64,000 nucleotides of DNA from positions 14,648,062 through 14,712,061 of the forward strand of contig NC_050738.1 of the NCBI RefSeq assembly GCF_014529535.1, given 5' to 3'. A model generated the notes under the pieces. The model saw only the letters and a program-made list of their open reading frames with translations. It had not been told where the DNA came from and searched no databases. Below, piece after piece: positions 57,716 through 64,000 of this stretch. The translations under genes and the position numbers were made by a program. Origin of the DNA: Bradysia coprophila. Lineage: Eukaryota > Arthropoda > Insecta > Diptera > Sciaridae. Each line of letters starts with the position of its first letter. Positions within the stretch are counted from its first letter, which is position 1.

Positions 57716-59424
57716 TTTAGATTTATACCCGAAATTAAACTTTTATTTTATCGATCAAAGAACTAATGTCTATTTTTGATTGAAGTAATACGATTTTTGG
57801 CAAAGGCTACTGCTTTCTAGTAAAATACGTAAATGGTCAATATGAACTTGAGAAATAGGTATTAACGTATCAAGGAGAAATAAAAGTGATTTTTCAAGGA
57901 ATAAACGAGAGGTAAATAACTTCAGAGATCGGTGGGACAGGCCTTATTCAAATTTCAAAATTAGCAATTGTCAGGGCAAATTAATTTCTGTACGATAGAT
58001 AGATAGAAAGGGTAAGTAAAGGAACTAAAACTTACACTTCTTTTACGTAAGTGGTCAATGAAAGTTGGATGAGTGGCTACGTAATTTGGGTGAATTTGGT
58101 ATGTAAAAGCAAATCCAAAAAGAAATTTGAGAAAATTTGGCAAATAAATGGTTAAATAGAAATTCGGGGGAAATTAGGAATTTCCATTTCATTCAGAGCA
58201 AATAATTTATTTTTTCGTGGCAAATTGAAGGAAATAATGGAAATATGGAACTCGATTTTGTCGAGTTATTTACACAGAGGCCTCGAAAGAAATCCTTTTC
58301 CTGATCTGAGTTAATTATAAAACTTCTCATGGCAAGGATTGCAAAAGTTGATTTACCCTTATTCGCAGCCTGAAAGTGATGTAATTAAAGATATTCTTTA
58401 CAGACATTCTTCTAGACAAGATTTGTTTAAATTTTCTTACAGATCAAATTCATTGAATGTTCCATTTTTCTACATATAATCTTTTAGATTATGGAAATTG
58501 TTGTAGAAAATTTTTATGACTATAAACTTTATAATATAAAGTGAGGCTTCAGCGTATTATGCAAATAAAAAGTCTTCATATAGGGCATATCAAACATTTG
58601 TACGGCATTCATAATGTTTTACATAAGTAAAGCACGCAAACGCATACACGTAAGCTCCAGTCTACTGTATAAACATTATGAATGTCGTATAAATGGTTGA
58701 TAGCGAGCATATGAAAGATTTTTATCTGCACAATCTCAAACTCAAAAAAAATTTCAAAATCGATCAAATTCACTTTATCAACTTTTCAAGTTTTGATTAA
58801 TTTTTTTTTGTCACAGAGAATTAACTTTTCAAATTTTCATTGATTTACCTTTTGTTTTTACACAAAAAAATACTGCAACTTGTAGAATTATTTTGACTTT
58901 TCTGCAGTTTTTTTTGTATAAGTAAGGAACAGATCGTAAGTAATCGAGACATTGAAGATTATTTGCAATGTTCTGTGTCCGACTACTAAAAAAAATCTGT
59001 AGAAAAAACTTAAAAAAATAGAGTTTCTTGTGACTGAAAAACAAAAAAATTTTCTCTAGGAAAATCAATTAAAATTTTAAAAGTTGAATTTTCGTTCATA
59101 ATATACATTGTTTACAGGTTACCGTTTGAAAACAGATCTGCATAGTCATAAGACGAAACGAAACGAAACGAAAGGCGAACATGTTGTACTGAATGTAGCT
59201 TTTGGATAGTTTCAACTTTTTAAATTTTCATTGATTTTTATGAGAAAGTTTATGTTTGTCAGACACAAAAAATTTAATCTTTTTTATTAATTTACTTTCA
59301 GAACACACACGACTCAAAATTTTGTTTTTTTTTTATTGAATTTTCTTTTGACCAGCTTATTACTTAACGTAATTTCTTTAGTGATACTGAGACAAAAGAA
59401 AGCATAGGTTACAACAACAGTGTC
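57716..59424. other. Non-coding interval between the two Transib ORFs
   Basis: 1.7 kb of AT-rich DNA inside the Transib with no coding signal. It should contain the promoter and 5'UTR of the transposase. A fold-back occupies 58576-58714, and (ACGAA)n occurs near 59153-59173. There is no match to the inverted arms. Confidence 0.55.
58576..58714. repeat. Small fold-back inside the Transib
   Basis: TCATATAGGGCATATCAAAC, then ATTTGTACGGCATTCATAAT on the left; ATTATGAATGTCGTATAAAT, then GGTTGATAGCGAGCATATGA on the right. Arms of about 45 bp with several mismatches surround about 50 bp. It may be a MITE that entered the element, or part of its regulatory region. Confidence 0.65.
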
Positions 59425-59832
59425 TCAACTTTTAGATACACATTCAACAGCTGATGTTTTTCTCGTTTGACCTGATGAGTCACGATCACATTCAGCCTCC
59501 TCCTTCATCGAATCCAGTCTTCGTTTTTTGGTTCTCCTGGAACACTGGTCAAACGGCTTCAGCTCTCGTTTCGGTGGAGGGGGTCTTAGGACAAAAATAT
59601 TTTGGAGCCATGCTTCATACTGTTTCTCGAAATGGTTCTTCCGGAATTTACTTTTTTTTTTCCAACGAAAGTCGTGATTCGTGATGAACTGATTAATTTG
59701 TCTTTTGTACGATTCAAATGACTCTTCGTCCAATTGGAACGATGTTTTTATGAACGCGTAAAACGCTTCCGTATTTTCGTTTATCAAAATATTACTTAAA
59801 ACAGAATAGCGGATAACTGATGATGTGTCCAT
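59425..59832 (-). CDS. Stand-alone copy of the transposase N-terminal domain
   Basis: 135 aa starting MDTSSVIRYSVLSNIL. It parallels transposase residues 18-110: FYAFIKTSF against FYNFVRLKF, SYKRQINQFITNHDFRWKKK against LYKRQVDQFIINHDTRWKKK, KFRKNHFEKQYEAWLQ against KFRIKHFQSQYADWLQ, and FDQCSRRTKKRRLD against FDECSARTKRRRIE. It then diverges into a short polar tail (SSGQTRKTSAVECVSKS) and stops, with none of the catalytic core. It is on the same strand, 1.7 kb upstream of the transposase start. The basic, helical character suggests DNA binding. It could be a repressor or accessory protein, or the first exon of an alternative transcript; the conserved reading frame favours function. Confidence 0.75.
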   Translation of the reverse strand: MDTSSVIRYSVLSNILINENTEAFYAFIKTSFQLDEESFESYKRQINQFITNHDFRWKKKSKFRKNHFEKQYEAWLQNIFVLRPPPPKRELKPFDQCSRRTKKRRLDSMKEEAECDRDSSGQTRKTSAVECVSKS

Positions 59833-60339
59833 TTTTATATGGAACTGATTATTTTTTGAGCGTACTGTGTACTTCGATTTAAATTCTATTAAAATGTAGT
59901 GAGTGTGTCGACTTACAGCAAAGACTGAATTTGCACTTCAATTTAAAAACGAAAATTGTAGATTCACATGTACATTGTACAGTAATTTGATTCTTTGTAT
60001 TTACGATAGAATTTATCATTTATCCGTTCTATCATCACATAAATTAGCCACATACAATGAAAGTCGTGTGGTACACAGACCTTTCAAGATGAACTAACTA
60101 CCCAATTGGTTTAAATCCAGTAGAAAAAAAAGTCATGTGCTCACCTTACAATACGAATACAAACATTTCTTTTACTCTCGTTACGTTTTATAGTCTGGTT
60201 GCATTTTGATTATATCTCGCAGGCTTTTTGTGTACAAAATGAATTTTGTGATTATTATCATTTTTATATAATTAAATTATATGTGGTATTCGATATTCGA
60301 AGATAGCTTGGCTCCAAAGCAGATCCAAGAAGTGAGTAT
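59833..60339. other. Upstream region of the Transib accessory ORF
   Basis: AT-rich, no ORF of note. It lies between the right inverted arm and the 135-aa ORF and is the natural place for that ORF's promoter. No specific motif identified. Confidence 0.4.
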
Positions 60340-61603
60340 TTGTGGGCATCCTACTTCCTCTAATTCTAGAAACGGAAGTAAAAAGACAACTTGATCCCAT
60401 TTTTTTTTCTTTCCTGAAATCATATCGGGAGGTAAACTACCACATTTCCATCGATATTCAAGTTAGCAGTATCTTACTACCTGTAGTTCTAGAACTAGGA
60501 ATGGGAAGACAACTTGATCCCAAAATTCTTTCTTCACGAAACCATTTTGGGAGGTGAATAAAAACATTTCCATTAATTTGGAAGTTCATATCATCTTAGT
60601 TACTTGAGTTCTAGAACTGGGAATGGAAAGACAACTTGATCCCAGAATTCTTTCTTCACGAAACCATTTTAGGAGGTAAATAAAAACATTTCCATAAATT
60701 TGGAAGTTCATATCATCTTAGTTACTTGAGTTCTAGAACTGGGAATGGAAAGACAACTTGATCCCAGAATTCTTTCTTCACGAAATTATTTTATGAGGTA
60801 AATAAAGACATTTGAATTAATTTGCAAGTTCATAGCATCTTAGTTCCTTGAGTTCTAGAACTGGGAATGGGAAGACAACTTGATCCCAGAATTCTTTCTT
60901 CACGAAATCATTTTGGGAGGTGAGTAACAAAATTTCCATTAATTTTCAAGTTCATAGCATCTTAGTTCCTTGAGTTCTAGAACTGGGAATGGGAAGACAA
61001 CCTGATCCCAGAATTCTTTCTTCACGAAATTATTTTAGGAGGTAAATAAAGACATTTGAATTAATTTGCAAGTTCATAGCATCTTAGTTCCTTGAATTCT
61101 AGAACTGGGAATACTGATTCATTATTCCCAGTTGAAGTACTTGAGGAAGCATGCTTGTATATACGCAAAAATTAATGGATAAATGGTCACTTGACTCTAG
61201 TAATAGCTTTCCGAACAATTAGTTTGAGTATCAGATCGCTTTTCTATAGCTTCCAGTGCTTCCACAGAGATTGTCTATTTTCGCTTCTAGAATTTAGGAA
61301 AAACGTGTCCTAACGTACTTATACCTTCCTAAATCTGTTAAACTTCGTTACTCATTGAGTAGAGACGACCTACCCTCACTTTATGTGATTTTAAAACTGA
61401 AAAATTGAATAGGAAAGTTTTCGATAGTCTAGGAACTTTTACTTCCTTTATCCCTGGGAACACAAATTTAACGGACCAAAATAAAAAAATACGATTGTTC
61501 CCAATTCTGTTCTGAAGACATAGAACCCAAAATTATCGAGATACGTTACTTTTTGCCAGAGAAAAATGTTCCGCCCCGGAGCCTTACAAAAAAAAACACT
61601 GTG
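60340..61603. repeat. Transib right terminal inverted repeat with 120-bp subrepeats
   Basis: Units begin at about 60480, 60600, 60720, 60840, 60961 and 61082 (the last partial), plus a diverged unit from about 60345. Each carries AGTTCTAGAACTGGGAATGG, AAGACAACTTGATCCCAGAA and TTCTTTCTTCACGAAAYCAT. The spacing is 120-121 bp. 61111-61603 is unique sequence matching the left arm, ending GCCTTAC, nine A, then CACTGTG. This arm has one to two more units than the left arm, so unit number changes by unequal exchange. Confidence 0.9.
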
Positions 61604-61608
61604 CGACG
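61604..61608. repeat. Right target-site duplication CGACG
   Basis: Follows CACTGTG immediately and equals 53615-53619. Continues into AGTCAATTT, which is the next piece of the split MITE arm. Confidence 0.92.
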
Positions 61609-61617
61609 AGTCAATTT

Positions 61618-62202
61618 AACCGACTCCTGATACACGTAATTAATGTAAGAATTTCTTTAAATGACTTAAACCACTTATTTATGAAGAATGGATAACAGTT
61701 CCACTCATCCTAAAGGAACGGGCACTTGAAGATAGATAATAAATTGAAAATTTCGTCGTAGAGTTACCTTGCTGAAAACAAAATGTCGTAACAGATACTT
61801 GTTGTGAGACTGGTATGGCAAAGTGTGGTATCGTTGTAAAGCTTAGACTGCAGGCTGATCAGGCATTATTGTTTTGTTACAAGATGGGTCTACCTGCGTA
61901 TTACATAGGAGTCCAAGTTTCACCGCGGATGGTGAAAATAAAAAATTTCAAATATTGTGCAATTAAGACAAATTTTGTAAAATCCATTCACGGCGTTTAA
62001 TAGAGCATGGAATCCTCTACCAATATCGCCATTCAAAGAGTTTCAAACTCTCTTCATCTTGGACATTTTACGATTTAAAAATGTCGAAATTTCGACTTTA
62101 GCTGGCTGTGGCGCTACGTAGTCAGGTTGTCGAGGGAAGCCATTTTAACACGAATTAGCTTAGAATTAGTCCCTCTATCCGTTGCGATAACAATCTGTAT
62201 TC
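61618..62202. other. Core of the host MITE
   Basis: Sequence between the two inverted arms of the split MITE. Non-coding: short ORFs show no family resemblance. Contains a local inverted motif GAGTTTCAAACTC near 62037-62049. Confidence 0.6.
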
Positions 62203-62374
62203 AAATTGACTCGTCGGTCCCGCACAGCCATGAGTGTCGGTTCTCCGAAACGGCTGGATGGATCCGCGAGCTGAATGTGGTTCCTTATAGTACTCGAGTC
62301 CCTCGATAAGAACATGAAAACAAATCAGAAGTGGTGTCGCGACTTTATTTAACTTTTGTTCAATCCCACCGTGG

Positions 62375-63111
62375 TCATTCATGTGAAATGTTAAATGGTA
62401 TTAGTGAAGCTATTATGGTAAAGACGGCGATTTTTTAGAAAACGGTAATGAAAATATTCGAAGTAGTAGAGTTCTTTGACGACAAGATGTTAGGCTGTTG
62501 CGAACAACTTACGCGAATTCGAGTACATTTTCACCGCATTCCATTAATTCTGTTTGGTTAGCGCTAAGCCAAACGAAATATGACGCTGCACTTTACTAAA
62601 AACGTTGTACCATGACTTTGTGACTTTTTAAGAAGCAGAAAGTCAAGCCAATGACTTTGACTTTACGTGTATTTGTATCATGACCATCCGGAGCAGTTTC
62701 CCTCTCGCCGGAAACTTGGAATCTGTAGTTTTAGTGATACTCCTGAAGATTTGCATTACCTTTTTAGTGTTTATATACTTTGCTAATGTTTCACAATTCT
62801 GTTCTTCCTGTGAGAAAACAAACGTTTTCATCTGGAAGTGGACTCAGTCGATATCAATTATTTCGTCTTTAAAATCTTTTTAGGTTAGCAGTTTCAATGT
62901 TTATGTCTAGCGATCTAATGATCACTCCGTCAGATGTCTCAAATGCCATACCGGTTGAAAATATGTTAAGACTCAATGAAACAACTCGAAGACTGTACTC
63001 CGACACATATTTAATCATATTTTATTAGTGGCTAACATTATTGTCTAATAGGAAGTGTATTGCAGCTGTACACAAAGCGTAGCTCAAAAAATAAATTAGT
63101 AAAAAAAATGT
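62375..63111. other. Spacer and 3' flank of the NDNF/Nord-like gene
   Basis: No gene recognised. On the minus strand an AATAAA lies near 63019-63024 (TTTATT on plus), about 90 bp after the stop codon at 63112, and is a good candidate poly(A) signal for the gene to the right. Confidence 0.5.
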
Positions 63112-64000
63112 TTACATTAAATCGTAAGGAATAATACTACCGTGGTTATCGCGATACGTTTTAAATTCAAATGCACACATGCTGTTTGTATTGATTAATA
63201 ACTTATCATACGGCAGACTGATGTTATTCGATCTTAGCATGACATAGACAGCATAATACCGTTCCGGATTTAACTGCGTCAGAGTGTGGTGGATTCGTTG
63301 ATTAGTTCTGAAATCGATTTATTTTTAATGCAAATTGATCCGATTTGAATCCGAAAAAGTGAATCTAAAAAAAAATGTTACCGAATCTCCCCGGATGCCG
63401 GCACCGGATTTTGAATACATTCCATTTGGTACAAGTTTGGGTGGCTCTGTGATGTACCGATACAGGCGTTCGATAAAAAGTGATCTTCAAACAAAAGACC
63501 TCTTTGGTTGATTTCAATCAGATAAATGCAGTACCTACTCATCATAGTCAGTCATTAAATTCAAACGGTAAGTTTTTGCACAGCACTGCTCCTAGAAGCA
63601 GAACTGTGATTCTTTCCATAAATTAAACAAAATTACCAAATATCTGGTCGTTGATCAGGTGAGGGATTCCATGATATTGATGTCGTTGTACAATCTGTTT
63701 CGTCTAAATTTTGCTGCAACGATATATTCCGCGGCAGTTGCAAATGGGTGAATGAATCTGAACAGCCTAATAAAACCTTAGGGAAAGACGTCATCAATGT
63801 GATAATTCAGTTTTTCAGATATTTGTCTCACTTACTTTGATTTTCCTACTTGATCGACCGTTGAACATTTCATTTGTTGATAATTTGAACACAAATTTCT
63901 CCTGAGGTCTACTGTTAAGTACTATCGTTTCCGATTTATGTAATTCCATTACGGTTGCGTTGTTATTGAGCTTAGAAATAATTTTCAGTCGTATATTGCG
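63112..64000 (-). CDS. FN3-type secreted protein resembling NDNF/Nord, C-terminal part
   Basis: Four minus-strand exons, the first cut by the window edge: 64000-63832, 63766-63637, 63534-63382, 63307-63112; phases join and the last ends in TAA. The readable C-terminal part is 215 residues. After a beta-rich section (NNNATVMELHKSETIVLNSR) comes a fibronectin-III-like region: CTTTSISWNPSPDQRPDIWY, then YCIYLIEINQRG, NACIGTSQ, and LNPERYYAVYVMLRSNNISL. The WxPSP...YC...CIG...L.P...YY.V order resembles neuron-derived neurotrophic factor and its fly relative Nord, extracellular modulators of Hedgehog/BMP signalling. The family call is from memory; coding status is not in doubt. The first donor must be GTGAGA at 63831, not the overlapping GTAAGT, to keep frame. 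Confidence 0.6.

Larger units (their letters stand above)
53620..61603 (-). mobile_element. Transib-type (RAG1-family) DNA transposon, apparently intact
   Basis: 7984 bp from CACAGTG (53620-53626) to CACTGTG (61597-61603), flanked by CGACG on both sides. Coding strand is minus. Layout: right inverted arm with 120-bp units (60340-61603), a 135-aa ORF (59832-59425), a 1.7-kb non-coding stretch with a hairpin, a three-exon 654-aa transposase (57715-55106), an AT-rich repeat block, and the left inverted arm (54680-53620). The first 490 bp of the two arms are almost identical, which suggests a recent insertion. Known Transibs are typically 3-4 kb with terminal repeats of tens of bases, so the size, the kilobase-long arms and the second ORF are all unusual. 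Confidence 0.93.
53457..62374. mobile_element. Host MITE split by the Transib insertion
   Basis: The outer element's parts are 53457-53619 and 61609-62374, about 930 bp together. Its ends are CCACGG...CCGTGG. The inverted repeats (left 53457-53619 continuing at 61609-61617; right 62203-62374) are about 172 bp and match closely, e.g. GTTAAATAAAGTCGCGACACC and GAGGGACTCGAGTACTATAAGG-like sections. The right arm is uninterrupted and reads AAATTGACTCGTCGGTCCCG, so the left arm originally read CGGGACCGACGAGTCAATTT. The Transib sits exactly in the CGACG of that string. No coding capacity; superfamily not identified, and the flanks show no clear duplication. Confidence 0.85.

Noticed and set aside
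61609..62211. A 603-bp insertion with AGTCAATTT ends inside the right arm of a 9-kb foldback element
   Set aside because: First reading of the nested structure. The exact CACAGTG/CACTGTG ends and the paired CGACG show instead that the Transib (53620-61603) is the insertion, and this stretch is part of the older MITE it split.
63541..63625. Exon with EQCCAKTYRLNLMTDYDE in the NDNF/Nord-like gene
   Set aside because: It would need a frameshift or stop readthrough to join the next exon. Direct joining of 63637 to 63534 gives an in-frame DIWYCIYL and makes this stretch an intron.

Overview
This is a eukaryotic nuclear window, AT-rich, with short introns (about 60 bp) beside multi-kilobase ones. 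It is almost certainly from a fly of the lower Diptera: the Enabled and Argonaute-1 proteins rebuilt from its exons are close to their Drosophila counterparts, and repeats are dense. I cannot name the species; a fungus gnat or midge is a guess.

Layout. 1-1600: a hAT-type MITE with an exact 8-bp target duplication, a tRNA-like relic and a hairpin. 1830-12285 (+): enabled (ena), 7 coding exons, 552 aa, with a 7-kb first intron and several fold-back repeats in its introns. 12286-17400: A-rich downstream or 3'UTR sequence holding a dead retroelement fragment. 17400-27200: no gene recognised, only repeat debris. 27208-28390 (-): mRpL53 (3 exons) followed 78 bp later by a small membrane-protein ORF, probably on the same transcript; an unidentified ORF lies antisense in mRpL53 intron 1. 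28954-38043 (+): AGO1, 12 coding exons including an in-frame 69-nt cassette exon, 917 or 894 aa, head-to-head with mRpL53. 38044-45470: long A-rich region, probably an extended AGO1 3'UTR. 45475-48490: a cluster of long-inverted-repeat elements and a tRNA-like sequence framed by a perfect 17-bp inverted repeat. 49226-53123: two divergently transcribed acid-lipase paralogues (393 and 390 aa), both with intact catalytic triads. 53457-62374: a nested transposon. 63112-64000 (-): the last four exons of an FN3-type secreted protein resembling NDNF/Nord, running off the window.

The most striking object is an intact Transib-type (RAG1-family) DNA transposon at 53620-61603. Its ends are CACAGTG/CACTGTG, identical to the V(D)J recombination-signal heptamer, and it is flanked by a 5-bp duplication CGACG. 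The unoccupied target can be read in the other terminal inverted repeat of the MITE it jumped into. It encodes a spliced 654-aa transposase with D, D, E, CxxC and HxxxxH all aligning to the RAG1 core. It is also nearly 8 kb long, has inverted repeats of more than 1 kb built partly from 120-bp tandem units, and carries a second ORF that is a stand-alone copy of the transposase N-terminus, possibly a repressor or accessory factor.
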